From contig JADCER010000016.1 in NCBI GenBank assembly GCA_020249925.1, forward strand, positions 1 to 64,000: DNA of 64,000 nt, given 5' to 3'. The position numbers were made by a program, and so were the translations under genes. The stretch's first letter is position 1, and every line of letters begins with the position of its first letter. The notes beneath the pieces are model-generated. The model saw nothing but the letters and a program-made list of their open reading frames with translations. It ran no database searches and was not told where the DNA came from. This DNA is from Roseomonas sp. Its GTDB lineage: Bacteria; Pseudomonadota; Alphaproteobacteria; Acetobacterales; Acetobacteraceae. Below are positions 1-9,982 of this stretch, piece by piece.

Positions 1-110
1 GTCGACCTGACCGCCATCGCTCCCTTGTTTCGACGCAAGTTTTTTGGCACAAATATTCGAACCCGCGCGAGCGTTAGCGTGAGCGTTACAAAGCAAGCGA
101 ATAGCGACCC

Positions 111-3100
111 CTACCCTGAACTTGCACCCCCCGGCGCATGCGGATCAAGCACCGCATCCGGCAATGCCATGAAGCGCGCACTATAAGTCCAGACCAGCGC
201 GCATTCCACAACACGCCCCGGAAAGGCCGCACGCAGCAGCGCGCGATAGGCGGCCATTTGCCGCAGATATAGCGGCGCCACATCCGCCACCTGTTCCGGC
301 GGTGGGCGATTGGTCTTGTAATCCAGCACCAACACGCGATCCGCTTCTACCTTCAACCGGTCCACCTGGCCCGCGATCAGCCGGCCATTTACCTCACCCG
401 CCAAGGGCGCTTCGGCAAGGCTGCCCGCGCCAAGGGCTTCGCGCATCCAGCCTTGCCGCAGCAGGTCCAGAACCTCCTGCAAGGTGGCTTCCTGTTCTGC
501 CGCCGTTAGCCCCGGCGCGCGGCGTGCGAGGAAGCGGCGCGAGAGTTCTTCCCAGCCTGCCTCAGGATGCTCGGGCAGGCTTTGCAGCAGCGCATGCACC
601 AATCGCCCACGCCGGAAACGGAGACCCAACGGGTCCTGCGCCGGGCGCGGCGCGGCAGCGGGCGTTTCCTGTTCACCGGGCAGGGCAGAGGGCGCAAGGC
701 TGCCCGCTAGCGCTTCCTCGGCCAGTTTCTGCCAGGCCCAGGCGGGTGGGCGCGCCTCCGCGGCACTTGCCGCGATGGGGTCTTCCAGGCGGGGCGGCGC
801 GGTTTGTGGGGCGCTGAGGCCGAGCAATTTTGGATCGTCGCCAAAACCATCGGCGGCAGCACCAAAACCGGCGGGGTCGAAGCTGGATGCCTGATGCCCG
901 GCAAGCCGAGCAAATCCTTGCGCCACCAGATCATACCAGCAGCCCGGGGGCAAATTCTTTGCGCTATTCCAGCCGCAAACAATGAGCCGATCTTCTGCCC
1001 GCGTCAGCGCCACATAGAGCAGCCGGTGTTCTTCTTCCGCTTCGCGCGCCTGATCCGCCTGGCGCTGCGCGGTCAGCGCGGGTGCTTCAAAGCCCTTGGT
1101 CTGCGGCGCCCAAACAGGCAGCGGCGCATCGCCATCTTCAAACCAGCGGAGCGTCTTGCGGTCCTGCCCCTTGCCTGTCGTGTCAGGCAAAATGACGATC
1201 GGCGCCTGCAAGCCCTTGGCGCCATGCACGGTCATGATGCGCACCACATCGCCGGCGGCTTCCGCTTCGCGCTTGATCTCGGCGCCCCCTTGCCTGAGCC
1301 AATGCACAAAGCCCTGCAAGGATGGCGGGTTGAGCTTTTCATGTTCCAGCGCGGCATTGAGCAATTCATCCAGCGGATCGCCCGCATCCGGCCCAAGCCG
1401 CGCCAGCATGCGCGCGCGCCCCGCGCGGGGATCGAGCGGGCCAGGCGCGCCAAGCACATCGGCGAACAGGCCATAGGGTGTGATGAAATCAAGCTGCGCC
1501 GCTTGCACTGCCAACCAAGCCGCGACGCGCCCGAAATCTGTCGCACTGCCACGATGCGCCATCAGCGCCGCATTCAGACTCGCTTGGCGCGGCTGCGCGA
1601 GTTCGAATAGCTGTTTCTCATCCAGCCCGATCAGCGGGGATTTCAAAAGTGCCGCCAGATTCAAGTCATCATCCGGCAGCAGCAACCAGGCCGCCAGCGC
1701 CAGCATATCCTGCACCGGCAATTCATCCGCGAGCACCATGCGATCAATGCCGCCAACAGGAATGGCGCGGTTTTTCAATGCGCGCACAAGCGCGGGCGCG
1801 AAGCCGCCGCGCTTGCGCCCGCGAAGCAGCACAAGAATATCGCCGGGGCGAATGCGCCTGCCCTGGGGTTGCGCGTCTTCCCTGCCTTTTTCAACACGCG
1901 CCGGCAGGGTTTCATTCTTGATGAGATGTTCAATGCGCGCTGCAATCGCGGCGGCAAGCTGCGGCGCTGCACCTTCCGCCGCAACGGCCTGTTCCGGCGG
2001 TGCCCAATCGGGCGGCGCATCGGCCTTTGCAGTTTGCAGAACCGGCCAAAGCTCTACGCTGCCGGCATGGCCGGCGCGATCCGCGTAATGGCGCAAGGGT
2101 GCATCGGGCGCGACACCATCACGCGCCGGCGCATCGGCAAAGACTGCATCCACCAGGGCAAGCACGGGTTCGGTGGAACGGAAGGAAACATCCAAAGGAA
2201 CAGGGCGGAAATCCTGCCCGGCTGCTGTCACGATGCCTTCGTAATGGTGTTTCGCTTCCTTGAAGCGTTCAACCTCCGCGCCCTGGAAGGCATAGATGGA
2301 TTGCTTCTGATCACCCACCGCGAAGATGCTGCGCGGTTCATCCCGCGCGCCGAGGCCCGCGAAGAATTCCGCTGAAAGCGCACGCACAATGCCCCATTGT
2401 TCCGGGTTGGAATCCTGCGCCTCATCCAACAGGATGTGATCCAACCCATCATCCAGCTTGTACAAAACCCAGGCACTGCCAGGGTTATCGAGCAATTTGC
2501 GTGCGCCCGCGATCAGATCATCGTAATCGAGCAGACCGGCATTTTCCTTCGCCGCTTGATAGCGGCGCAACACTGGTGCACCAACGGCGAAAAGCGCCAT
2601 GCTGGCGGAAAGCACGCGGGCGGCGGCGTGATCCTGATCCAGCACTTGCAGCCGCGCGGCTTCATCTTCCATCAATTGCTGGATTTCCGCCTGCCGAGAC
2701 GTAGGAATGGATTTTGTTGCGAAGCTTTGGCGAATACTGCCCTTATCGGTGAAGAAAATACGACGCCAATTTGCATAGCCTTCCGCGCGTCCGGAGCGAT
2801 CCAGTACCAGCCATTCCGTTATGGCACTGGCGAGTTTCTTGTCGTTGGTGCTGCCGCCCTTCAAAGTCTCGGCTGCCTGCCGTAGCGCGGGTTCCTGATC
2901 CGGCGCCGCAATTTCGGCGAGGATTTTGGCTTCTTCCATGCGGCCCGAGGAAAGCCCAAGCTTGCGCGCCAGCGCTGCCCGCAGCCCCGCCATGCCTTGG
3001 CGCTTCTGCACGGCATCCAACAACTTACTGCTGGCGCCCGCCATGGTGCCAATCACCTCGGCAAAGCGTGTTGGCGCCTGATGCTTTGCCAAAACCGCGA

Positions 3101-3620
3101 GCGCATCCCGCGCCGCCCCACCCGCCAGCAGCGCATCGCGTTCACGCGCCAGCAGTGCCCGGCCATCCTGTGCCTGCATCACCGCGAATTGCGGCGCCAA
3201 CCCTGCTTCCAAAGGAAAGCCACGCAAAAGCGATTGCGCGAAACCATGGAGCGTTGAAATCCGCATCCCGCCAGGCTGTTCCAAGACCTCCACAAACAGC
3301 CGCCGCGCCGATGCCAAACCCTCGCGCCCTGGCGTTGTGCCTGTCAAATTCTCTAAAGTCTTCGCCAAAATCGCATCATCCGCGATCGCCCATTCACCAA
3401 GCCTAAGCGCCAGGCGCGTTGCCATTTCCGCCGCCGCCGCCTTGGTGAAGGTCAGGCACAGGATGCGCCCTGGCGGCACACCGGCCAGCAATAACCTGAG
3501 TAACCTATCCGTCAGCAGCTTGGTTTTGCCAGAACCAGCGGAAGCCTCTACCCAGGCTGAGGCCGCGGGATCGGCGGCAAGGTTTTGCGCGGCTTCGGCG
3601 CGTTGGCGAGCCTCGCTCAT
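111..3620 (-). CDS. addA: AddA, helicase-nuclease subunit of AddAB
   Basis: ATP-dependent UvrD-type helicase and nuclease that processes double-strand breaks for RecA together with AddB. The 1169-aa protein has Walker A ASAGSGKT at residues 26-33, a motif II LLDEAQD near residue 400 and a C-terminal RecB-type nuclease motif VLDYKTN near residue 1100. The length fits alphaproteobacterial AddA. The ATG overlaps the addB stop by 4 bp (ATGA), so the two are translationally coupled. The stop lies about 110 bp from the window edge; that spacer holds no gene I can see. Identity is very secure. Confidence 0.96.
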   Translation of the reverse strand: MSEARQRAEAAQNLAADPAASAWVEASAGSGKTKLLTDRLLRLLLAGVPPGRILCLTFTKAAAAEMATRLALRLGEWAIADDAILAKTLENLTGTTPGREGLASARRLFVEVLEQPGGMRISTLHGFAQSLLRGFPLEAGLAPQFAVMQAQDGRALLARERDALLAGGAARDALAVLAKHQAPTRFAEVIGTMAGASSKLLDAVQKRQGMAGLRAALARKLGLSSGRMEEAKILAEIAAPDQEPALRQAAETLKGGSTNDKKLASAITEWLVLDRSGRAEGYANWRRIFFTDKGSIRQSFATKSIPTSRQAEIQQLMEDEAARLQVLDQDHAAARVLSASMALFAVGAPVLRRYQAAKENAGLLDYDDLIAGARKLLDNPGSAWVLYKLDDGLDHILLDEAQDSNPEQWGIVRALSAEFFAGLGARDEPRSIFAVGDQKQSIYAFQGAEVERFKEAKHHYEGIVTAAGQDFRPVPLDVSFRSTEPVLALVDAVFADAPARDGVAPDAPLRHYADRAGHAGSVELWPVLQTAKADAPPDWAPPEQAVAAEGAAPQLAAAIAARIEHLIKNETLPARVEKGREDAQPQGRRIRPGDILVLLRGRKRGGFAPALVRALKNRAIPVGGIDRMVLADELPVQDMLALAAWLLLPDDDLNLAALLKSPLIGLDEKQLFELAQPRQASLNAALMAHRGSATDFGRVAAWLAVQAAQLDFITPYGLFADVLGAPGPLDPRAGRARMLARLGPDAGDPLDELLNAALEHEKLNPPSLQGFVHWLRQGGAEIKREAEAAGDVVRIMTVHGAKGLQAPIVILPDTTGKGQDRKTLRWFEDGDAPLPVWAPQTKGFEAPALTAQRQADQAREAEEEHRLLYVALTRAEDRLIVCGWNSAKNLPPGCWYDLVAQGFARLAGHQASSFDPAGFGAAADGFGDDPKLLGLSAPQTAPPRLEDPIAASAAEARPPAWAWQKLAEEALAGSLAPSALPGEQETPAAAPRPAQDPLGLRFRRGRLVHALLQSLPEHPEAGWEELSRRFLARRAPGLTAAEQEATLQEVLDLLRQGWMREALGAGSLAEAPLAGEVNGRLIAGQVDRLKVEADRVLVLDYKTNRPPPEQVADVAPLYLRQMAAYRALLRAAFPGRVVECALVWTYSARFMALPDAVLDPHAPGGASSG

Positions 3621-6600
3621 GCCTCATCCCCGTCACCGGAGGCCCATTCAGCCACGCGCGCCAGATGATCATAATCATCGCCGGGTGTGCCGCGCGCCGG
3701 GTGCGGCCGGCTTTCGAAGGGCGCGTCACTCAGCAACATGCGCTCCGCCAGCGCCGTAATGCGTATGCGCGCGAGTTCGGCCCACAGCCTGCCATCTTTC
3801 GTGGTCGCGCCAAGATCCACCGCGTCCCCCGGCTTCTCGCCGCCGCTCAATTTCCAATAGACCAGGGCAGCGGCCTTGGCGTCGGCGTTGATGGTCGGAT
3901 AGCCGCCGGCTTCCAGAATCATGGCCTCCAAAGCCAATTGCGGCGCAGCGCCTGCAATAACCTGGGAGGCACCCGGCACCTGGCCGGTCTTGTAATCCAG
4001 AATGCGCCAGCCGCCGCCGGCCAATTCATCCAGCCGATCCGCCTTGGCCAGGATTTCAACATCCCCGCCCGCCAGTGCCAGCGCCACACGGCCTTCATGT
4101 TCCGTGAGGCACCGCAGCAGCCCGTTTTGCGCGCGCAGCTTTTCTTCCTCGGCAATCACGAAATCGCCCATGCGCGCCATGCGCGGCCCCCAAAAGGCGA
4201 GCACACCGGGATGCACGGATTCCTTTTTTAATGCCTCCGCACAGGCCCGCGCCCATAACGCACGCGCATCGGCAATGCCGGGCCAGCCTGTGCCAAGCCC
4301 TGTCAGGAAAAACCGCATGGCGTGATGCACCAGCGTGCCATATTCCCGGGTGCCGATATCCGCATCCAGATCATCAAGCGCCTGCAACCGCAGGATGCGC
4401 TTGGCGTAGAAGGCGTAGGGATCGGCGATCAATTGCGTCGCGTCCGAAACACTCAAGCGGCGCGGGCGCACTTCTACGGGCGGGCTATAGGCAGCACGCT
4501 TGCACGGCATCGCCTCGCCTTCCGGTTCATCCAAGGCAGCGGCCCAGCCTGCCGCGTCACTCGCCGTGATCTTGATCTCGCCCTGGCCTTTCAGGAAGGT
4601 TTCCAGCCGCGTCAGCCAACGTGTCGGCACGCTGGGCGCGCCGCCGCGTTTGCGCGCGCTGGACAGCACCAATTCGCCCGCCTGCGCTGCGGCATGGAAG
4701 AAATCCGCCGCCACACGGCCAATGCGCGCTTCCGGTGCCGGCAGGCCGAAACGCGCGCGCATTGGGCGGCTCATCCAGGGGCCGGGTTCGGTTGCTTGCG
4801 GCCAGATGTTTTCTTCAAGCGCGCCCAGGATAACGCGATCAAAATGCTGCAAGCGCGCTTCCAAAAGGCCGAGTATCGCAATGCGCGGATGCGCCGCCGC
4901 ATCACGCCGCGCACGGAAGGGTGGCGCTATCGGCCCGGCCAGCATGGCATCAAAAGCGCCGGGCCATTCAGCGGGTGCGATGGGTGGCACTTCAACCAGC
5001 GCCTCGGCAAGTGCGGCCAAATGCCGCGCCAAAGCCTCCCCTTCTTCGCCCGCGTAAAGCCTCAGGCCGCCGGGCAGTTCCGGTGTTGCGGCAAGCGCTT
5101 CCGCCGCCGCCAAATGGAGTGCCAGCAAATCAGCGGGCGGGCGCGCCGGGCTTGGCGGCAATGCAGCGAAATCCCCAAGCGCGGATTGCAGGGCATCCAC
5201 CAGCCCAAGCAAGGCGATGTCGCCGGCGGGCAGAGCTGCGCGCAAGCCTGCAAGCCCCACCGCCGGGCGCGGCCCGCGCAAGCATTTCCGCTCAAGGACG
5301 CGCACCGCATCAAGCCAGGCGCCGCGTTCCATGCCCGCGCTGCATAGCGGATGCTTCAAAACCGCGAGCAGTGCAGCAGGCGCGAAGCCATCCGCCACCA
5401 TGCGCGCAATCAGCCGCAGAAATGCCGCGGCCGGCGCATCTGCCAAGGGCGCGCCCGCGCTGTCATCGGCGGTGATGCCATGGCGCGCGAGTTCTGCCGC
5501 CACACGCCGTGCCAAATCGCGGTCCGGTGTGATCAGTGCCGCGCGCTTACCGGGGATTTCCATCGCTTCGCGCAACAACAACGCAATGGCAGCGGCTTCC
5601 TGCTGCGCATCGGCGGCCTGCAAACGGCTTATGCCAGCAAGGGCCGCCTGCCAGCGCGGTGCATCGCGTTCGGTCCAAATATCCAAACCTTCTGCCGGGC
5701 GAAGGCTGCGCGCCAGCATCACCGCGCGATCTGCCGGCGCGCCGTGATGATCGGTGCTTGTCCAAGGGCGCGGCGCATTTGGCTCCACGCCAAGATCGGC
5801 AAGCAGCTTCAATTGCCCGGCAAAGGGATGGCTCGGCGCGCGGCGAATGGCTTCAGCCAGGCTTGGCGTGATGGGTTCTGCCATGCCTTGCAGCACCAGC
5901 GCGCCATTGGGGAGATTCGCGATGCAGCGAAGCAAAGCGGTCGCGGCAGGAATGGTGCCGCCCGCGCCAATGCCGGCGGCGATCAGCTTTTCGCGCGGTG
6001 GTGCGGCTTCCAGCGCGCGGCGCTGCGCAATTAGCGCGCGCACACGCGCAAGGCCCAAATCCATCAGGCGCTGGTTTTGCAGCCAGCCATTCCAATCGCG
6101 CACCACCGCTTGCAACAGCGTCGTGGTGATTTGCCAATGCACGGCAAGCTTATCCGGCACCAGCCCATCCAACCGCGCGAGCCAGCTTGCCGCGAAATCC
6201 AGCGGGTCCGCGGTTTCGATCAGATCAAGATCGGCTTCTTCAAAGGCGATTTCATCAAAAAGTGTCGCAAGCTCCCCAGCCAATAGCCATGCCTGCTCAG
6301 CGCCAAGCGGCCCACCAAAGCGGCGCGGAATGCCAAGCACAATGCGCGACAGTACGGCCTGGCGCGTCAGCGGTGCGACTGCGGGTGGCAGATCAAGCAA
6401 GGCGGGCAGCGCCAATTCATCTGCCTCTTCCACCGAAAGCCCAGGCAGCGCGCGCATGCGCGGCAGCAATAGCGCGCGGCCACCGGCTGCGGTCAGGAAG
6501 GCTTCACGCAAGGCACGCGCGGCGCGGCGTGTTGGCAGCAGCAGCGTATAGGTCGCGAGTGCGGCTGGATCATCGCGCGGTGTTTGTGCAAGCAACCCTT

Positions 6601-6652
6601 CGGCCAGGGCGGGCAGGAAGCGCTGATCGGCGGGGATCGTGAAAACGCGCAA
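3617..6652 (-). CDS. addB: AddB, nuclease subunit of AddAB
   Basis: Partner of AddA in double-strand break resection. The protein is 1011 aa. The N-terminal stretch TLLLPTRRAARALREAF is typical of alphaproteobacterial AddB, and the C-terminal PD-(D/E)XK nuclease motif ILDYKTG lies near residue 885. The start is a TTG at 6652; no better ATG or GTG preserves the conserved N-terminus FTIPADQRFLPAL. It sits 10 bp after the murU stop and overlaps addA by 4 bp, in the common alphaproteobacterial order tsaE-amgK-murU-addB-addA. The start codon is the only uncertain point. Confidence 0.94.
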   Translation of the reverse strand: MRVFTIPADQRFLPALAEGLLAQTPRDDPAALATYTLLLPTRRAARALREAFLTAAGGRALLLPRMRALPGLSVEEADELALPALLDLPPAVAPLTRQAVLSRIVLGIPRRFGGPLGAEQAWLLAGELATLFDEIAFEEADLDLIETADPLDFAASWLARLDGLVPDKLAVHWQITTTLLQAVVRDWNGWLQNQRLMDLGLARVRALIAQRRALEAAPPREKLIAAGIGAGGTIPAATALLRCIANLPNGALVLQGMAEPITPSLAEAIRRAPSHPFAGQLKLLADLGVEPNAPRPWTSTDHHGAPADRAVMLARSLRPAEGLDIWTERDAPRWQAALAGISRLQAADAQQEAAAIALLLREAMEIPGKRAALITPDRDLARRVAAELARHGITADDSAGAPLADAPAAAFLRLIARMVADGFAPAALLAVLKHPLCSAGMERGAWLDAVRVLERKCLRGPRPAVGLAGLRAALPAGDIALLGLVDALQSALGDFAALPPSPARPPADLLALHLAAAEALAATPELPGGLRLYAGEEGEALARHLAALAEALVEVPPIAPAEWPGAFDAMLAGPIAPPFRARRDAAAHPRIAILGLLEARLQHFDRVILGALEENIWPQATEPGPWMSRPMRARFGLPAPEARIGRVAADFFHAAAQAGELVLSSARKRGGAPSVPTRWLTRLETFLKGQGEIKITASDAAGWAAALDEPEGEAMPCKRAAYSPPVEVRPRRLSVSDATQLIADPYAFYAKRILRLQALDDLDADIGTREYGTLVHHAMRFFLTGLGTGWPGIADARALWARACAEALKKESVHPGVLAFWGPRMARMGDFVIAEEEKLRAQNGLLRCLTEHEGRVALALAGGDVEILAKADRLDELAGGGWRILDYKTGQVPGASQVIAGAAPQLALEAMILEAGGYPTINADAKAAALVYWKLSGGEKPGDAVDLGATTKDGRLWAELARIRITALAERMLLSDAPFESRPHPARGTPGDDYDHLARVAEWASGDGDEA

Positions 6653-6662
6653 GGCGGGCGCT

Positions 6663-7391
6663 TCAGAACAGCGCGCGGATCACGCCGCTGCGCAAGACAT
6701 CTTCGGCATGTTCCAGATCAGCAGGGGTGGAGAGATGAAACCACACGCCATCATGCACCAACCCGTAAAGCCGCCCGGCTTCAATCGCGCGTTTCCAAAG
6801 CCTCATCAGGCTGAAGGCGCCGCTTGGTGCATCGGCAAACAACGCAGGCGAGAGGATTTGCACGCCGCCGAAAAGATAGGGCGAAACCTCGCCTTCTTCC
6901 GGCCGGCGCAGCAGGCCAAGCGGATCGAGCATGAAATCGCCGCGCCCCACCTCACCCGCGATTTGTGCCGTGCGGATCAGCAACAAAAGCCCATCCATGC
7001 GTTCGGGATCGAAGGCAGCGGCCAGGCGCTTCAAGGCAGGGTGTGGGCCATCCAGCCAAAAGGCATCACCATTCACCACCGCGAAAGGCGCATCACCAAG
7101 CGCGGGCAAGGCGCGCGCCACACCGCCGCCGGTCTCAAGCAGAGTTTCCTCGCGTTGCAGCGTGATGCGCGGTGTGCTGCGTGCCGCGACACAGGCCGCG
7201 ACCTGATCCGCCAGCCAATGCGCATTCACCACCGCATCAGTGACACCCGCATCGGTCAGGCGATCCAGCGCGTGATCAAGCAGGCTCCGCCCGGCCAAGG
7301 GCAAAAGCGGTTTGGGCATGGCTTCCGATAAGGGGCGCATGCGCGTGCCAAGGCCGGCCGCCAGAACCATGGCGCGGGAGAGGGTGATCAT
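6663..7391 (-). CDS. murU: MurU-like sugar-1-phosphate nucleotidyltransferase
   Basis: 242-aa nucleotidyltransferase that probably uridylylates MurNAc-1-phosphate in the anabolic cell-wall recycling bypass. The N-terminal signature VLAAGLGTRMRPLSEAMPKP is the nucleotide-binding loop of the family, and VVNGDAFW is the metal-binding region. The open frame extends 71 codons further upstream, but that part is antisense-like; the ATG at 7391 overlaps the upstream kinase stop (ATGA) and places the signature at residue 7. Pairing with an AmgK-type kinase supports MurU over GlmU- or RmlA-type roles. Substrate specificity is inferred from context. Confidence 0.85.
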   Translation of the reverse strand: MITLSRAMVLAAGLGTRMRPLSEAMPKPLLPLAGRSLLDHALDRLTDAGVTDAVVNAHWLADQVAACVAARSTPRITLQREETLLETGGGVARALPALGDAPFAVVNGDAFWLDGPHPALKRLAAAFDPERMDGLLLLIRTAQIAGEVGRGDFMLDPLGLLRRPEEGEVSPYLFGGVQILSPALFADAPSGAFSLMRLWKRAIEAGRLYGLVHDGVWFHLSTPADLEHAEDVLRSGVIRALF

Positions 7392-8371
7392 GCGGGCTCC
7401 TTCGCCGGATCGGGATTGCGGCGCAAGTGGCGCGGCAGGGCAGCATCCAACCACAGGCTGAGCGGCACGGTGGCAGGGTGTTCGAGCGCTTCGGCCAAAA
7501 GCCGCCAGCAGCGCGGCCCATGGACAAGATAGTGATGCTTGTTGTCGCGTCGTGACAGCCGCACCCAAAGTGCCGCCACGCGCAAATGGCGCTGCGCGGC
7601 ACAAGCCGCCATGGCGGCGGTGAAATCCTCGCGCGCCACGCCGGGCCGGCCAGCGAAGTAGCGTTCAATCGCCGCATCGCGCGCTGCCGGCGCCACATCG
7701 CGCCGCGCATCCTGCACGAGTGAAACCAGATCATAGGCCGGGTGCCCCAGCCCCGCATCCTGGAAATCGAGCAAGCCAGTGCGCCGCGCGCCTGTGCGTG
7801 CGTCAAGCCGCATCAGATTGGCCGGGAAGTAATCGCGATGCACAAAACCTTTTGTGGCCGCGAAGGGTGCCAGCATGGCGCGGATCGCGCCATCAAGCCC
7901 GGCGCGCAGATCATCACCAGGCGCGCGGCCCATCATCGCAGGCCACCACCAATCAAGAAACGTCGCCGCCGTCGCCCGTGCCATGGCCGCCGCATCCCAG
8001 GCAGGCAGGCCAGGCGGTGGCGGTGCTTCGTGAAGGGCGGCAAGGGTTTCTGCCGCTTCGGCATAAAGCGCAGGGGCAGGCGCACCGGCATCCAACAATG
8101 CGGCATGGGTGGCATCGCCGAAATCCTCCTGCAGCACTAGGCCCGCTTCGGGATCGGCCGCGATGATCTCGGGCGCGGAAAGCCCCAGCCCCAGAATATG
8201 GCCAGCAATGGCGATGAAGGGGCGGGTATTTTCCGGCGGTGGCGCTTCCATCAGCAAAGCCGGGCGCGGCCCGCCCAGCAGGCGCGTATAGCGCCGGGCG
8301 GAGGCGTCAGAGGGCAGCGGGTCCAACCGCGCCGCGCCAAACCCGGCATGCTTCAGGAAAGCGGTACTCAT
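7388..8371 (-). CDS. amgK: AmgK-like aminosugar kinase (APH fold)
   Basis: 327-aa aminoglycoside-phosphotransferase-fold kinase, probably the anomeric MurNAc/GlcNAc kinase that feeds MurU in peptidoglycan recycling. The catalytic loop HRDYFPANL (the family HxDxxxxN) and the metal-binding LLDFQDA are both visible near residues 195-220. It overlaps tsaE upstream and murU downstream by 4 bp each, a fully coupled operon. The family assignment is firm; the AmgK name rests on the murU neighbour and the conserved alphaproteobacterial order. Confidence 0.85.
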   Translation of the reverse strand: MSTAFLKHAGFGAARLDPLPSDASARRYTRLLGGPRPALLMEAPPPENTRPFIAIAGHILGLGLSAPEIIAADPEAGLVLQEDFGDATHAALLDAGAPAPALYAEAAETLAALHEAPPPPGLPAWDAAAMARATAATFLDWWWPAMMGRAPGDDLRAGLDGAIRAMLAPFAATKGFVHRDYFPANLMRLDARTGARRTGLLDFQDAGLGHPAYDLVSLVQDARRDVAPAARDAAIERYFAGRPGVAREDFTAAMAACAAQRHLRVAALWVRLSRRDNKHHYLVHGPRCWRLLAEALEHPATVPLSLWLDAALPRHLRRNPDPAKEPA

Positions 8372-8862
8372 GGGCGCAGCCCCTCAAGCCTGGTATCCCA
8401 GCCGCGCAGCACCGCATGGCGCGCTTCTTCTGCCGCGCCGGGGGTCAGATGGATGCGGAGCGCATCAGGTAGCGCGAGCGGCCCTAGCCGTTCCGGCCAT
8501 TCCACCAGCACAATCCCCTCCCGCGCTTCATCCCAGCCGAGTTCCGCCAGGCCCTCAGGGCCGGAAAGCCGATAAAGGTCGAAATGATGCGCGGGGCCGG
8601 CGGGCAAATCATAGCTCTGCACCAAGGTGAAGGTGGGGCTCGGCACTTCAAGCGCGGGGTCACCGGTCGCGGCGCGCAGCAGGGCGCGGGCGAAGGCGCT
8701 TTTGCCGGCGCCAAGGGGCCCATTGAGCAGCACCGCGTCACCGGGGCGCAGCATTGGCGCAAGCCGCGCGGCTAGTGCTTCCGTCGCCGCCAGATCGGGC
8801 AGATCCAAGGCAATTTCCACCGGCCCTTGATCCCCCCATTCCGTCAAAGCTTTGACCAACAC
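8368..8862 (-). CDS. tsaE: TsaE, tRNA t6A biosynthesis ATPase
   Basis: ATPase required for threonylcarbamoyladenosine formation at A37 of ANN-decoding tRNAs, acting with TsaB and TsaD. Walker A GPLGAGKSAFARALL and the following VPSPTFTLVQSY are diagnostic. An open frame runs on to 9042 but that part is antisense to the divergent reductase gene. I chose the GTG at 8862, giving 164 aa, a normal TsaE length, and leaving 43 bp to the divergent gene. A TTG one codon later is possible. First gene of the tsaE-amgK-murU-addBA operon. Confidence 0.92.
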   Translation of the reverse strand: MLVKALTEWGDQGPVEIALDLPDLAATEALAARLAPMLRPGDAVLLNGPLGAGKSAFARALLRAATGDPALEVPSPTFTLVQSYDLPAGPAHHFDLYRLSGPEGLAELGWDEAREGIVLVEWPERLGPLALPDALRIHLTPGAAEEARHAVLRGWDTRLEGLRP

Positions 8863-8905
8863 GAAGTTCCGTTTATCACGCCCTTCTGGATTCGGGGGAG
8901 AGCCC

Positions 8906-9925
8906 ATGCCGGCCGAGATTGAAACCGATGTCGCGATTATTGGCGCGGGCCCTGTCGGGCTTTTCGCGGTGTTTGAATGCGGCATGCTGCGCATGAAATC
9001 CGTGGTGATTGATGCGCTGGAAGCCATCGGCGGACAATGCACGGCGCTTTATCCCGAAAAGCCGATTTTCGATATTCCCGCCCATCCGCAAATCGCCGCC
9101 GCTGATCTGATCAGCCAGCTCGAGCAACAGGCCGCCCCCTTCGCGCCGCAGTATCTTTTCGGCCGCCGTGTTGAGACCTTGCGCCAGGAAGGCAATACGC
9201 TGGTGCTCGGCACTTCCGCCGGAGATACCATTCGCGCCAAGGCCGTGATCCTGGCCGCCGGTGCCGGCGCCTTCGGCCCCAATCGTCCTCCCCTGGCCGG
9301 ACTTGCCGGCTACGAAGCCTCCGGCGCGGTGCGCTACATGGTCGCGAAGCGCGAAGAATTTCGCGGCAAGCGCGTGGTGATTGCGGGCGGCGGTGATTCA
9401 GCGGTGGATTGGGCGCTCTCCCTCAAGGATGTCGCGGCCAAGGTTGTGGTGGTGCATCGCCGCCCGAAATTCCGCGCCGCACCCGAGACCGCCGCGCAAT
9501 TGGAAGCCGCCGCCGCGCGGGGAGAGGTGGAAATGGCCATCCCCTATCAGTTGCACGGCCTGAAGGGCGACGGCGCCAAGCTGGAAGCAGTCGAATTGGC
9601 AACCCTGCAAGGCGAAACGCGCGATGTGCCGGCGGATCATCTGCTGGCGTTTTTCGGCCTTTCCATGGATTTGGGCCCAATCGCCGATTGGGGGCTTGGG
9701 CTTGAACGCAGCCATGTCAGCGTGACACCTGCAACCTGTGAGACCAATATCCCCGGCGTCTATGCCATTGGTGATATCGCCACATATCCCGGCAAGCTTA
9801 AGCTGATCCTGCAAGGTTTCTCTGAGGCCGCCATGGCAGCCCATGCCATCCATCCGCGGGTCTTCCCCGATACCGCGCTGCATTTCGAATATTCCACGAG
9901 CAAGGGCGTGCCCGCAGCGGCCTGA
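8906..9925 (+). CDS. Ferredoxin/flavodoxin-NADP reductase, TrxR-like type
   Basis: 339-aa flavoprotein of the thioredoxin-reductase-like FNR class. It has the FAD-binding VAIIGAGPVGLFAVFE at residues 9-24, GGQCTALYPEKPIFDIP, an NADP-binding VVIAGGGDSAVDWALSL in the middle and the C-terminal VYAIGDIATYPGK. The CxxC redox pair of thioredoxin reductase is absent, as expected for this class. Start: ATG at 8906 with GGGGAG five bases upstream; a TTG 18 codons earlier is less likely. It is transcribed divergently from tsaE. It likely supplies electrons to ferredoxin. Confidence 0.93.
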   Translation: MPAEIETDVAIIGAGPVGLFAVFECGMLRMKSVVIDALEAIGGQCTALYPEKPIFDIPAHPQIAAADLISQLEQQAAPFAPQYLFGRRVETLRQEGNTLVLGTSAGDTIRAKAVILAAGAGAFGPNRPPLAGLAGYEASGAVRYMVAKREEFRGKRVVIAGGGDSAVDWALSLKDVAAKVVVVHRRPKFRAAPETAAQLEAAAARGEVEMAIPYQLHGLKGDGAKLEAVELATLQGETRDVPADHLLAFFGLSMDLGPIADWGLGLERSHVSVTPATCETNIPGVYAIGDIATYPGKLKLILQGFSEAAMAAHAIHPRVFPDTALHFEYSTSKGVPAAA

Positions 9926-9982
9926 GCGGATCACAGGGCGCCCCTTGCAGGCGCCCCGCCGCAATCCCCACTTGGAAGCATC